Notes: generated from the letters alone by a model not told the origin. A stretch of DNA of 64,000 bases from Zoroaster sp. YZ-2022 (GCA_029582265.1 CM055823.1:17047019-17111018), one strand, 5' to 3'. Positions 42,061 through 55,265 are shown, counted from the first letter of the stretch. Numbers and translations: made by a program.

Positions 42061-44797
42061 TGTAGGGGTGGAATTCTCGTACTGTAAGCAGTAAATATAA
42101 ACAAATAAAATCATGAAAGCTTTTTTTTGACTCAGAGACTGGGCCAGTCTAATACTGAGCCAGTACTAAATGATCAAAACAAACTGAACTTCTGAGTGCA
42201 ATTTGGCCCCTCTGTTACTTAATCTAATGTAAAGGAAAACATAACATCAAATCAAAACAAGGTAATTTAAGTCCATCCTAGCTCAACCCAAGAAGACTAT
42301 TATAAACAAACTCTAGCCAGTGTCCACTTATAAGCCCCCCAGAGTATTGAGTTAACTACTTTACCATATGGCCAAAGGAATGTCCACACAGCGACTTTGT
42401 CTTGGTGACCATGAGACAGGGATGCCCACCTACAATCAACTTTTCCCTTCAAAATACACTAAGTTAAGGAAAGTCTGTGTAGGGGGGTGGAATTCTCCTG
42501 TACTTATACTTATTTTTGCTGGTGGATTTTATTTTCCCCTAAGTAAAATGGGAAGTTTCCCTGTCATTTATATAATTGTTTTCTTATCTCCTTATGTTAT
42601 AAGAGTGGTTCCCCTAAGTGGCCCCCTGACTAAATTTGGTTTACTTTATAGTTTATTGTTTTAGTGTACCAGACCATTCACCTGCGTGGTTCCCTGACTT
42701 AAGTTGGTTAATTTTAGTAAATGTATATTGTCCTGGCACTGACCTGGCCATGAGGTGGTCAGTGAGCAGTTAGGCAGCAGACAGAAAGCATGTGGTTTTA
42801 AAGTTACGGACACTAGCTGCCTTGTTTCCCATTTGCTGCTCAATAATCTGGTGAGTTTTTCCTTTAAAATTGTCTTTAGTTATTTCTTTTATACAGATGT
42901 ATAAATGACTTCATTAGATAATATGTATTACCTCAAGATGTTTAGATTACTGTATTTATTTTGTTTAGGGATCTTAAGACTTTTGTTTAAGTTTTGATCT
43001 TTATAGAATTAGGGCTAAAACCTTTCAGATATTGGAAATATAACCTCATTTTAAAAGGTGATTCGTACTTTCAGTATAGAGTTTCAAAACCTAGAACTTT
43101 GTCACTGATGTTTTGTTAAGATTTATGAAGTTAAGTTTTGCCAAGAGAGTTTTTTTGTGAAACATTTTCCATAAAGTATCTTCTTAATTGAAACTCTTCT
43201 ACTGCATCGAAAACTTGGTTTGCCATGAACTTTGGACTCATATATCTTTTTAAGGATCAATTTATATTTTGCATTTGTTTTCTATAATTTTTATGCTAGT
43301 AGACCTACATGTACATATGTGAGTTGTTTATCAAGATTAGCTCCACTGACCATGCCATGTGCATATACTGTAGCTTCCTTTGTCCTCAAGATAAGTAGGA
43401 GGATTTGCATATTTAATGAGCTCCACAGGGTTGTATGCACACAGGCAACTCATTGGGTTAGCACTTGGGATATAGAGTTTCTTGAAAGTGTAATCTTATT
43501 TAAATTTGTAAGAGTTAGCCATCATAAGTCATTTTGTTATTTTTTTGTTTCTTCATATTTTGATTCATGTACTGTATCTTTAATCATTTTTTGGTATCTT
43601 TTCTTTTGTATTTACAGGTTAATGTCTGAATATGCTAAAGTAATTCACTATTAGCGCTGTGTTGGTTTTGGTTTTTAGTTTGGTTTTTTTTTAGTTTGCA
43701 TTTTAAGTTGTTTTTTAGTTTGGGTTTTTTAGTTTGCATTTTAAGTTATTTTTTTAGTTTAAACTTCAGTTTGCATTTCATTTTCAGCTCGAATTTCAGT
43801 TTGAATTTTCGATTTAAGTTGATTTTATAGTACTTTTTAATTTGGTTTTAATTGGTGATTTTAAAGTTTTTTTTCTTCTTTAATTCAATTTGCTGAAATC
43901 TCTTTGGTCAAGTTGACTCGATTTACTTTTGGTTCGGCAGAACTAGTTTTTATTATCGCACTTAAATAATACGGGTCAAGAGTAAAGTGATTTTTCTTTT
44001 ACTTGTTTACTGATTCGAGGAATCATAATAAATTCACCAGTTCAGTTTTTTAAGAAAGAAATATTATTTACTTGTCCCAATTTATTTAAGGAAAATTCGC
44101 GACCTATCATTAGATCCATGTTCCTCTCTCGCTGTAGCTATCCCCGTTGTCGTTGTTACCCTGGTGAACCATTTTTCCAGGTTACACGTGCAGCACATAA
44201 GCAACCAGACTATATACAGCGTTGAAGAGTGAGTTCTGGGCTCGGTTTTTCCCAACGGAGCTCGCCGTTGATCAAGACCTAAAACCGAAAGACCTAAAGA
44301 TTTAAAGACTCCAAGATGCTGGCTTTGTTTTTCCAACAGAGCCTGTCACCGATGACTACACGAAATACTTTATTCCAAGATTCTCATCGCAGCAGAGAGA
44401 TAAAAACACACAGACACAAATAATGCATTCTATAGCGTTTCTTACACTTTATTAAACACAGATTGCGCTTAGTATTATAGCGACCACGGCTACCAACCGC
44501 AGCACAACAGAGCAGTGCGTGCGTGCAGTAAAGTAGATTGGAGTTTATACATAATTAATTGTCTAATCAAGAGAGGCGCTATGTATATTTTTGTGATTAT
44601 TGAGATTGGTAAATAAAATACACAGTTCGTGAATTTCCCTAACGGTTAAAGTCAACCTTTCGACTGAAAAGTGTCCGTTTTATCATGTCTGCTTGTCATA
44701 GAAACCAATTATTAAACACCTTCCTAAGAGATTTCCTGGATGACGACGAGGGTTTTATTTGGTTTATTCATCCTCATAGCTACCCCGAATCGTTACA
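42061..44797. mobile_element. LTR-like block, second copy
   Basis: Same layout as 34778-37539, with TGTAGGGG motifs at 42061 and 42479 and a CGTTACA end at 44797. Differences are mainly homopolymer indels, with a TATA-box substitution. Confidence 0.4.
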
Positions 44798-45805
44798 ATA
44801 AAATGTATACATACATGTACATGACTTGTATACAGTATGCATGGATCCGATGTGTATACATAAATGTGAAATTTTCAACTTTACATGCATGGATCCGTGT
44901 GTATACATAAATGTGAAATGTTCAACTTTACAGCCCCTTTGTGGACGTGGATACCGGATGGTCACATATGTATTGTGTGTGAATATGCGCGCTGGAGTTT
45001 GGATAGCTAAATTGTGGGACAAAATAATATTATGAGACCAAACCAGTAATGTTCTAGCCTTGATCAAGGCGCCTTGATCAAACTAGAACATTACTGGTTC
45101 ATTTATTCAGCAGCAACGGTCATGACCATAATGATTATTTCGGGTATTATTTTCAGTCACTAAGTTAATCTAAAACAAGTACTCTGATTCCATGCCCTGT
45201 TGATCGTGACGATACTGTCCCTTTAAGTTATGTACTGCATGGACAGTGGTACAGAAAGCGAAAACTATCTTTAAAATCCACTTTTATGATGGTTTTCGGA
45301 CTTGATTTCCCTTCTAAAAAAATCCTCCCCTTCAGAAAATAGAAGGATCCTATTATAGTTGCCACTACGCATGCACAATGACTGTGTTGGTCACTAATTG
45401 TGGAGTTTACAAGATCAGACTGACAGTGACATGACTGAGGAACTCGTATACCAAAAATGACTGATTTTTCATGAAATAAATATCATGGAATAATTTGAAG
45501 TATATGTCCATCATCATCCATATGTTCTCCACCTTACCAGGTAGGTAAGATTACATTATTGGTTATATTTAATGAAAAATAGTGGCGGCCAGATACGACA
45601 TTCTACCCTCTGCAAAATCTACCTTGACTGTGCAGTATAGAAGAGGATGGGCATGGGGAGGGGGGAAACAAATTATGAAATTAAGTTTTACAACAACTGG
45701 TATTTTACCAGGAATTGTTCCCATGATGGATGTATATGCATGCAGTTGAGTATGCATTGATCATGACTGTTTGCGGTGACACCATGTCATGTAGAAATTC
45801 TCTTT

Positions 45806-45807
<2 letters not shown>

Positions 45808-45883
<76 letters not shown>

Positions 45884-46188
45884 TGGACTTATATGGCACA
45901 CGTATCCACCAAATTGGTGCTCATTGGGCTCATAAATCATTCCTGAAACCATCTCAGCTCCCTGATGAGGAGTATAAAGTACAGCTCAATTGCTGCCATT
46001 TCAGCGCATATGGACTAATCAAACACAACAACCAACTCTGCCCTCACAGCTAACGGGTACCCATTTACCCCAGGGTGGAGAGAAGCAATTATCATAAAGT
46101 GTCTTGCTCAAGGACACAAGTACCCCGGTCACGGTTGGGATTCGAACCCACATTCTGACGACTCAGCCATCAGAATACAAATCCGATG
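45808..46188 (-). mobile_element. ATA microsatellite plus SINE, second copy
   Basis: Equivalent to 38546-38925, with a microsatellite of almost the same length. Confidence 0.85.
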
Positions 46189-46490
46189 CACAAAACCGCA
46201 TAGTGATGTAAACAGTTCTGAAAAGAACCGGTTGGTTACAACTTGACGTTGCGATCAGTATGCTCTGATCGCCTTCCCTATAAATGTTTAAAGATTAAAG
46301 TTATAGCTGTTCTTGAACAAAACCTTTATCTCTTTTGAAACAAAGCAATTGCTCGGAAAGTATATAGTGGTGAGTTTATTTATTTCCTCACTGAACTGTA
46401 CAAGTTAAATGTGTTTCAGTGAAAATCAATCAATGAGTTCTGCCAATTTATGTTCAATCAAAGCATTCATTAAGTCAGTCAGAAAAAAAG

Positions 46491-46990
46491 NNNNNNNNNN
46501 NNNNNNNNNNNNNNNNNNNNNNNNNNNNNNNNNNNNNNNNNNNNNNNNNNNNNNNNNNNNNNNNNNNNNNNNNNNNNNNNNNNNNNNNNNNNNNNNNNNN
46601 NNNNNNNNNNNNNNNNNNNNNNNNNNNNNNNNNNNNNNNNNNNNNNNNNNNNNNNNNNNNNNNNNNNNNNNNNNNNNNNNNNNNNNNNNNNNNNNNNNNN
46701 NNNNNNNNNNNNNNNNNNNNNNNNNNNNNNNNNNNNNNNNNNNNNNNNNNNNNNNNNNNNNNNNNNNNNNNNNNNNNNNNNNNNNNNNNNNNNNNNNNNN
46801 NNNNNNNNNNNNNNNNNNNNNNNNNNNNNNNNNNNNNNNNNNNNNNNNNNNNNNNNNNNNNNNNNNNNNNNNNNNNNNNNNNNNNNNNNNNNNNNNNNNN
46901 NNNNNNNNNNNNNNNNNNNNNNNNNNNNNNNNNNNNNNNNNNNNNNNNNNNNNNNNNNNNNNNNNNNNNNNNNNNNNNNNNNNNNNNNNN
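46491..46990. other. Assembly gap, 500 N
   Basis: Exactly 500 undetermined bases, the usual placeholder for a gap of unknown size. It interrupts the third unit C-like module just after AAGTCAGTCAGAAAAAAAG. The right side is unrelated sequence. Confidence 1.
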
Positions 46991-47441
46991 GGTGCCCTTT
47001 ACGCTTTTTATCATTGCCGTAATGCCCTTTGAAAATCTTTAAAATTGCCTTGGTGCCCTGATTTTTTAATGTTTTCATTATTGTTGTGTTCAGTTGGTTA
47101 GAAATAAAATATGAAATGAGCCTTCTTCATTTCAGAATTAAAGCAAAAGCATTACTGTACACTAATGTGCCTGATCTTTTCCTCTGTTATTAGAATAGAA
47201 TCCGTTATTAATTAAAGAAACATTAGTATTGCACATAATATGCACATAATAATAAGGTAACTGCCAACTGTTGTTTATAATGCACGTTCTGATGCAAAAT
47301 GCCTAAATTACTAAAAACAGTGATTTGATTAAAAGTATTTTAAAAAACATACGGGCGAGTGAAAAGGCTTGCGGGCTAGTGAAAAGTTTGGTTTACTAGC
47401 CCGGCCGGCGAGTGAAAAAAAAAGTTAAGGGAAACCCTGCA
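46991..47441. other. Flank left of unit 2, repeat-like
   Basis: No match elsewhere in the window. It starts with GGTGCCCTTTACGC / ATGCCCTTTGAAAATC / GGTGCCCTGATTTT triplications and ends with CGGGCGAGTGAAAAGGCTTG...CTAGCCCGGCCGGCGAGTGA and TTAAGGGAAACCCTGCAG. That end looks like the terminus of a MITE (CTGCAGGGTTTCCCTTAA read on the minus strand). The partner terminus, if any, is in the gap. Confidence 0.45.
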
Positions 47442-49365
47442 GTGTATCGATCCATTGAGCATTTGACGTATGCAGTAACATGTACATGAAGGCCTACAGA
47501 GATAGGATATTATTTTTGCATCCAATGTTGTTTTGGGAATCATAGTGCTACAGTGACACAGTGTCATCTGTGACACTGTCTTGAGTATAAATAAACATAA
47601 GGTTTATTCAGCCCTAAACATATCTCACGATATGCAAAAACATTCATTCTATCACCGTGGATTAAAACTATAATATTCCAAGAAGTGCGTAGAATGAGAG
47701 TGATGACTGATTATAAAGATTCAGTGTCAAACTGGGCACGAAAGCAAGAAAAATATACTTAAAAAATACAGAGAGAGTTGTGGATGTGAATATTTTATGT
47801 TAGATGTGAAAAACACTTAAAATAGTAAACCTGACTTAAACCATAACTTAAACCACAGAGCCTGTGGTTCCTAGATCAAATATAGAAAAAAGGGGAAAAA
47901 GGAATGTGAATGACTTTAAAACACAAAACCTGACTTTGAAGGGCAAAATGGAGAGGTGTATAACATTTTAAAACATAAAAAACTGACTTAAAACAGTATA
48001 TCTAACTTAAACCATATAACCTGTGGTCCCTAGGTCCAATACAGAAAAAAGAAAAAAGGAATCTGACTCAGATGGGCAAAATTTAAAAGGGTAAATCTGT
48101 CGTAAAATTAGAGAGCTTAATTTAAACCGAAGAACTAATGGGATGTGTATAAAGGCACAACTATGATGACATTTATTTGAAAACTGAAAAGGAAAAGGAA
48201 TTAGGGTGAAAAAGATTTTAAACTAAAAGCAAGATTTAATTAAGTAGCATGGATTAGATTATGAATAAAATGAATAAAAAGCTTGACATTGGGTCACAAT
48301 AGGAGTGATGTTTACGCTTTGGTAAAAAGAACGAAAACTTAAAGTGAAATTGATACAATGTATAAAGAGTGTAATGTGTAAGTAATACAAAATCTGATGA
48401 AGGTGACATGAAAATAGAAGAGTGCAAAAATGGGTACCAGTAAACGTTGGTAACTATAAACAAAACAAAAATTGGAGGTTTAATATTAGAGTGGACCAGC
48501 AAGAGGGGAGGGGGGGTGCAGTAACTATTGAAAACATCAAAAGGATAACAACTGTGTGTAACATACACAACGTGTGGTGCGCGGACTTAGTGTATATGAC
48601 ATGCAATGCAAGATGTGGCAGCTGAAGCTGGCCATCAATGGACAACAAAAAAAAAAAAAATGTGAAGACAAGTGATTAAAAACCAGTTGAATGAGGCCGA
48701 TAGAAAAAGGACATCTTACTGCAATTAAAAAGGATAGCCAGAAATGATAATGTAATCACGCGACGATGGTGAAAAGCAAGAACTGTGAAACGCAGAGACA
48801 ATTGAATTACCAATACGGAAGGAAGGGTAAAATGGTGGACGGTGGAAAAAAAACATATACCTGGATAAATGAGACACGTGGAAGCCATGCACCATAGCAC
48901 ATGAAGGGTAAACGAAGGATATTAAGATGTAAGGGAAAAGGTTGACAAAAAGTTGGAAATAAATTACTAAAAGACAATTTAAAAAAATTAAAATGAGTAG
49001 ACGTTGAAATGCATTTGTATAGACAAACGTAAAACAAAATTTTATTTAGCCAAAGTGACTAACAAAGTAAGGACAAAACTAGGGATTAACGTCAATCTTT
49101 TAAATCCCAGAATGTAAAAAAATAATAATAATAAGAAATTAACTCTCTTACTTTTAGATTTACAATTTTGCTAACTAGTGTGTATATACACTCACTGAAT
49201 CCATACGTATGACAGTTTTATGAAAAGTGGAAAAACTGTGTAGAACATATTACTTATGCAATTGAACAGTGTAGATGTATTTCCACATGACTAAAACCTT
49301 ACGACTGACAGTTTCTTTAAAAAGGTGAAATAACTGTGTAGTATACAAATATTGATTGCTACGAG

Positions 49366-49605
49366 TGGTACAGTAAAACTAGCCTCCCAAGGTGATCCCT
49401 GGACCGTTCTATTTTACTGAGGTGAAGCCAAGGGAAAATAGAACGCTCCAGGGATCACTTAGGGAGACTAGTTTTACTTTGTCCAAATGCTCCCTCCTTC
49501 GTTCACAGTGTCCTATTTTTAGAATAATTATGTAATTTGTCGCTGTGACAAATTACACAGGAGACTGTGAATGGAAGAAGCATTCGACTAAGTTTTACTG
49601 TACCA
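49366..49605. mobile_element. GGTACAGTAAAACT inverted-repeat element with extra hairpin, unit 2
   Basis: The same element as 7932-8115, but the centre holds a 24-bp-arm hairpin: GTGATCCCTGGACCGTTCTA (49392 onward) pairs with TAGAACGCTCCAGGGATCAC (ending 49458) with one mismatch. In unit 1 the sequence between two GATC copies is gone. Confidence 0.8.
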
Positions 49606-49628
49606 CGAGTGAAAACAGTCAACATTTG

Positions 49629-49959
49629 TTTTATAACACCTCATACATAGATTCTGCACAATTTATTAAGAGACGTGCTACAATAAATCAAACCAATACA
49701 TGACTTCATTAACTTGACAACACTCGAAATTAATTGAAATTCTGTAACAATTATGTAAAACATATTAATTCATGTTGTAACAACAGCATTGACGCATTTA
49801 GACCAATTTCACCGGTTGCCATGGGCTAGTTCATTGGTTGCCATGGGCTAGTCTTTCATTGTTTGCTTGGCATTACAGTAAAAAATAGCGAACATCATAA
49901 GATCATGTGACACGTTCTCAACCAATTAAGGCACAATCTATGTATGAGGTGTTATAAAA
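49629..49959. mobile_element. MITE-like element with 29-bp inverted repeats, unit 2
   Basis: Counterpart of 8139-8473. The right arm has one mismatch (CACAATC for CAGAATC). Confidence 0.8.
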
Positions 49960-51451
49960 TAAAATACTATAGGCTATATACGGAAGAAAAAAAGGAAAAC
50001 TAAGCAGGTTTGTATTAAATAATTTATTTTGCAATAATAATAATATTTAATTATTATATGGTGCAGTTCACATAATGTCCCAATGCGCTTTACTGTTACC
50101 CCTGGTCATTGGGCCAATCATTCCTGTAGTCTTTCTCAGCTCCCTGTGGAGTATGCAGCCCCAACCAACCGTATAGCACTTCGGAGGTTTTTTAATACAC
50201 AATATCAACCTCTACCCTCACATTTACAGGTTCACAATGCAATGTATTGTAGCTTATCTAATGAAACTTCTCTAAAAAAAAAATTAAATAAAAAAAGTTC
50301 CTCTGCAATTATTGTGAAATGGGTTTTTGTTTATAAGTTTTTAAGAAAGTTTAGTTATTCATAATATGAATTTTTAGGTATTTTGTAACGTTTGGAGAAT
50401 TATTCACAAATTTTGTTGAATTTTGGGAAATTTGGTAAACTTGCGATATTTTTATGGCAATAAGGTCTATACATTAAACGGGCAGTATCAACAGGACATA
50501 GATTCGGAGTGCTTGTTTTAGATTAAGTCAGTGTTGAAAATACTTTCCCACATGATAAGGTCATGCTGCATAAATGAGCTAGTAATTTACAGTCGCTGTG
50601 TTCATCTTAAACTAGGACATCGATTCCATGCCCTGTTGAAAGTCTGCTCTAATCGTGACGATACTGTTCCTTTATGTTGGATTTGAGGCTTTTCATGGTG
50701 GAGATAGATACTTGAGTTCCTTTAATTCATAAAGGTAATATAAAGTGCAGGGAATATTCCAAAACAGTCTATACACTTTTAAAGCAAGTGTAACAGTGGT
50801 AATTACTGGATTATCAAATGTATCATCCTCAAGAAACATGATCATCTACATGTACATGTATACCAAATAACATTCACTGAGTACATTTATGATATATTTC
50901 TTATATTTCTTAAATATAGAGGACTGAAATGGCCATTTGTCTACAAACTTCCCTTTAAAGATGTGAGGCACACAGAAGTGATTTCATCTTTAAAAGAGAA
51001 AAAAAGATTGTATTGTTAATTAAAATCACTTCTTCAAAGTATTGCGAATAAATGTGAAATGATACTTTTGGAAATAAACATTCTAAGGAAAACACCTCAC
51101 ATCTTTAAAGGGAAGTTTGTAAACAAATGGCCATTTTAAGCCTCAATGTTTTAAGAAATATATCATAAATCTACTATGTGAATTTTTGTAAAGATAATCA
51201 TGTTTTTGTTATGTTTAGAAAAAAAGTTTCCTGGACAGCAATTCTTTTTAAATTCAAATGTTTAATGTTAATTTTTAAACAGTTCATCATATCAGATGAA
51301 TGCACTTTTTAATTAGAGAAATGTTCAGCACATGTGGATTGAATATATGCTTCTGTTTTAATGGGCACTTAGTGAAGAAATGGTTCAGATCACATTTATT
51401 GGCTATTCCCTAAAGTAATATTTATAAATATTGATTTATTTTCCTTTACAG

Positions 51452-51620
51452 TGCATACATGTACATAGTCATATGGTGCTACCACCAGAGAGAAAAATGC
51501 TACAAGATCTTGAAGCCTCTATAAAGTCATACAATGAAGAGCATCCACTGCCGACAAGAAATTTCAGGTGGATAGAGATGGCAATGTGCACATGCTATGT
51601 TGGGTTCAACGGTGCACCTT
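51452..51620 (+). pseudogene. Exon island CIHVHSHMVLPPERK..., unit 2
   Basis: Counterpart of 11646-11811, reading CIHVHSHMVLPPERKMLQDL then RWIEMAMCTCYVGFNGAPC. One of the cysteines conserved in unit 1 has become Gly. Confidence 0.45.
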
Positions 51621-51689
51621 GTAAGAATCAATATGTACATTGTGAAGCACTAATTATAAAGGATTCATTCTTTCAATTTCATCAGTAAT

Positions 51690-52149
51690 GAGAAAATGTG
51701 CCTGAAGCTACTCTACCTGACTACTGGACAGGAGAATGTACCAGAGGGTTGGTTTATCCCACTGTCTGCTGGTCCTAGCAAACCACCCCAGATAGAGGAA
51801 AGAAATTTCTGTAGAGGTGCACACACAAGGAGAACATATAATTCACATGCAAGAGCAAGGAGAAGAACATGACGTTGAACATTTCAAAAAAGAGTGGAAC
51901 TTTGAAGACTTGGAAGCCAAATGTCATGAAAGTGACTCAAGACTTCCTTGCACGGATGAGAGCCAACACTCAAGAATCAATGCCTGTAGTAGAAGCATTC
52001 ATAAAACATAATAAGAAATTGAAAACTAACTCAGCCACTGCATCTGCTCTGATGATGTTCAGTAAATATGCCGAGGACGCCCGTTCCTTCGCTTCAAGAC
52101 ATCAACATAGACACTTACAATCAAGCCATGGCATCCAGGCCAGATCAAG
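51690..52149 (+). pseudogene. Exon-like island with SALMMFSKYAED motif, unit 2
   Basis: Counterpart of 11876-12337. The frame 51869-52153 reads FLARMRANTQESMPVVEAF and SALMMFSKYAEDARSFASRH. Replacement changes outnumber silent ones by eye. Confidence 0.35.
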
Positions 52150-52957
52150 GTAAAATGTTGTAACTTGTAAATAACACTGTTCAGTTCTGCATGTAACCAT
52201 TGTTATAGTACTATAGGTGACATTATTTGACCAGAGCTGAATTTATCAGACTGTTTCATCAATTTACACACAGCCCTTGTTTTTATTTAAAGCCAGTGTA
52301 TATATACACAATTGTAATTAACCAAAATTAACTTTTGAATTATTATGGAAAAACTTGGTTGGAAGATAATGTTTCCAAGCATAATGTGAAATTATTCTGT
52401 CTGAAATGTTGTCATTTATGAGAAAACATGAGAAAGCATTGAGATCTGAATGTTTATACATGTATACTTTATAGATATCTTACCAATGGTGTATGTATAA
52501 TGGCTTTAAAACATGATTATTTCAGTTTTACATAAAACTGACTTGTTTTAATCATTGCTTGCTGAAATGCTATTAATATTAGATAGGTTGATCAATCACC
52601 AAAATTTTAATTTGTATGATGATTCCCAATTTTGAGTAGTGCAGGTATAAACAAAACTCCAACTGAAGTTTAATCACCAAGACACTGATTTTGAAGCTCA
52701 GCTCTGACCAGAAGAAATTACTTTGAGGCCAATTTTAACCAATACACATAGTACAGCCTGTCTATGGAGTAACTGATGTAGGCATACATTTAATTGACTT
52801 GAACAGACCTGTGTTTCTATTACAAAGTATTTTGAAGAGTGATTATTAATACAGTGTATTTTTTCAGATGTTGATTGATATATCATGGATCCGGGGTGCT
52901 TATATATGTTTAGGGATGCTTTTATTTGCGAAACTGTCAAATCGTCTCCCGTTGAAC

Positions 52958-53488
52958 TCAACTGCTTGCAGAAGCTCTCTGTTGGGAGTCAGTAGTAATG
53001 ATGTTGGCAAAGTCACTCATCATCTTCACTCCTTGCTCTGCTACATGTATGTCATTCACCAACTTAACCGTCTTTACAAATCTGTCTACAACCATGAAAT
53101 CTGGGTCAAGAGACCACAGTAGAGGATAGCCAATTAGAACTTATATGAGAGCATTGAATGTGAAGTGTGACTCTGGCCCAGTAAGATCAACAAGTGTGGT
53201 GTCCATTGCGAGGGTTTGGAAAACAGGTTTCCCCTTTCTGAGTTCATCTGGTGTTTCTGTGTTGAGCATCTTGGTTGCCATCAAGCCTTTCATTGTGTTG
53301 GTCGTTCTTGGATCTGTGCTGAATAAGGTGAATATGACCACTTCTTGAGTTAGGTACCATCCATGTTTTATCATCTTGCCTAGGGCTGCATCAGCCACCT
53401 GCTTATCTGTCATCTGGAACTTCATCATGTCATGTCCTATCAGCTGCAGGTCATTAATTGGAGCATCAGCAACACTGGTGGCTGTCAT
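52958..53488 (-). pseudogene. Antisense pseudogene, unnamed multicopy family (HGWYLTQEVV), unit 2
   Basis: A longer and cleaner copy than in unit 1: MTATSVADAPINDLQLIGHD, KMIKHGWYLTQEVVIFTLFS, VDLTGPESHFTFNALI, one in-frame TAA (53141-53143), then VLIGYPLLWSLDPDFMVVDR, FVKTVKLVNDIHVAEQGVKM and MSDFANIITTDSQQRASASS. Apart from the TAA the frame is continuous for about 175 codons. The family is common and unnamed in invertebrates. Function unknown to me. Confidence 0.62.
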
Positions 53489-54589
53489 AATAATAATAAT
53501 AATAATGTGTGGACTTATATAGCGCACGTATCCACCAACTGAGTGGTGCTCAAGGCGCATTATATTATTACCCCTGCTCATAAGGCTCATAAGGCTCATA
53601 AATCATTCCTGAAACCATCTCAGCTCCCTGGGGAGTATACATGTACAGCTCAATTGCTGCCATTACAGCGCATATAGGGTTAATCAACCAACTCTGCCCT
53701 CACAGGTACCCACATTACAATAAGTAAGCACGGGCTCAGTGACAAACTTTAATGAGCTATATGACATCATCACTTATTTACATAAGCTAATTACAACGCG
53801 CGGTGGTTTGGGAAGTAATGAATATTCATTTAATGATCACGCAGTGAACCGGTGACCTCCTCGCGTCGATTAGCCAATCAGCATGCAGTACCGTGAAGAT
53901 TGCACGCGGCGCACAACTGTGTCATTAGAATGTAGTCGATCAACTTCGGTGGTCTGTGAATATTACATAGGTACATACAGTAAAATTATTTTGTAAATTT
54001 CATTAAAACTTTGTTTGAATATTCATAATGGTCTACAGCAACTAACTGTGCAGTTACTTTATGAATGAACTACATGAGTGAACAGCAAATAGACCGCCCA
54101 CTGGAGGCCACGTAGGGATGGAGCGTCTTACCACCGCGAACACGTGTATTGTTAATGGTCGTGCGTGACGAGGTCAGTGCTGAAGTGCAAAAGTTGTCGT
54201 TTTGAATTCGATAGGTACATTTATGTACAAATTTTCCAAAAGCAGAAATATGGGGTTTCTACAGCAAGTAGACAAACTAAATTTGCATGGGGTACAGTTA
54301 CTATGTCCAGTACCTGTTTCTTTTGGGAGCATGGGTTTCATAAATTAGAGGGTATATGCATTTGGTCTATACTTATCTGTGTGCGTAATGCAGTGCGTAT
54401 TTCAACGCTGGTGTTTGTATGAGAGATGTCCGTTAACTTATTGTAATGATTTAACCCCTGGGTGGAGAGAAGCAATTATGGTTAAGTGTCTTGCTCAAGG
54501 ACACAAGTGTCACGGCTGGGTTTCGAACCCACATTCTGCTACTAACACCAGAACTTGAGTCCGGTAAGCTAGACCGCTCGGCCACGACA
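53489..54589 (-). mobile_element. SINE interrupted by a nested element, unit 2 only
   Basis: Unit 1 (13646-13655) reads GGCTGTCATACAATGTAATG without it. On the minus strand the head (GTCGTGGCCGAGCGGTCTAG, B box GGGTTCGAAACC) is at 54500-54589 and the ATT tail at 53489-53506. The SINE body is split between 53712 and 54449 by the 736-bp element. Confidence 0.88.
53713..54448. mobile_element. 736-bp TIR element nested in a SINE
   Basis: Ends CATTACAATAAGT and ACTTATTGTAATG are exact 13-bp inverted repeats. SINE sequence resumes immediately on each side (GTACCCA / ATTTAACCCC), with at most a 1-bp duplication. The interior is more GC-rich than the surroundings and has no recognisable transposase. 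The 85-codon frame at 54165-54422 is unsupported. Confidence 0.85.
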
Positions 54590-55265
54590 CTCCACATACA
54601 ATGTAATGAGTAGAAGAGTGTAAAGTTTTTTGATTACATGTAATTTTGTGTATGTGTATGTTTGAGAATGTTGGAGTACATGTAATTAAAGTGATTTAAA
54701 ACACGTTCAGGTGCCTTTTAAGCACATAGAGCACATAGAGCACATGTCCAGAATACTTTAATGTTACCATGCAGTCTACTCAAAAGACCAAACAAAATAG
54801 AACATTCATACAATTTCAAATTATAAGCCCAGCTACTCATCAAACAACCGTTTCATTTTTAAATCCTGCAAGCACAGGTGACATCACACTGACAAGGGTG
54901 CCTTCATTTCCATGAATTGAATAAGCAATTATAGATCAAGCTACTTACTGGGACTTAGGTGAACGTATTTTTAAAGGGCAAGTACCTGCTGTCACTAAAG
55001 TGTGCACGCGTCATTCATGCAGAATTAAAGTCACAGATCAGTAGTGAGTAAACCTTGTTAGTATTTCTCTGATCGTCTTCCTCTATAAATATATTTAAAA
55101 GATTAAAGTTATAGCTGTTCTTGAACAAAATCTCTTTTGATTGCTCGGTAAAACACTGAAGTATATAGTGGTGAGTTTAATTATTTCCTCACTCAACTGT
55201 ACAAAGTTAAATGTAATGTGTTTCAGTGAAAATCAATTTACAGTGAATGTTATTTTCATTTTCAG

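Larger units (their letters stand above)
41367..46490. repeat. Second copy of the 7.27-kb tandem unit, cut by a gap
   Basis: Repeats 34084-39230 in order and orientation: Tc1 fragment (41387-41948), LINE tail (41949-42060), LTR-like block (42061-44797), 47-bp duplication, degraded palindrome (45041-45099), ATA tract and SINE (45808-46188), and the left edge of another unit C-like module (46214-46490), where the Ns begin. Confidence 0.9.

Noticed and set aside
46409..47078. Open frames of about 180-207 residues full of X
   Set aside because: They run through the 500-N gap and carry no sequence information.
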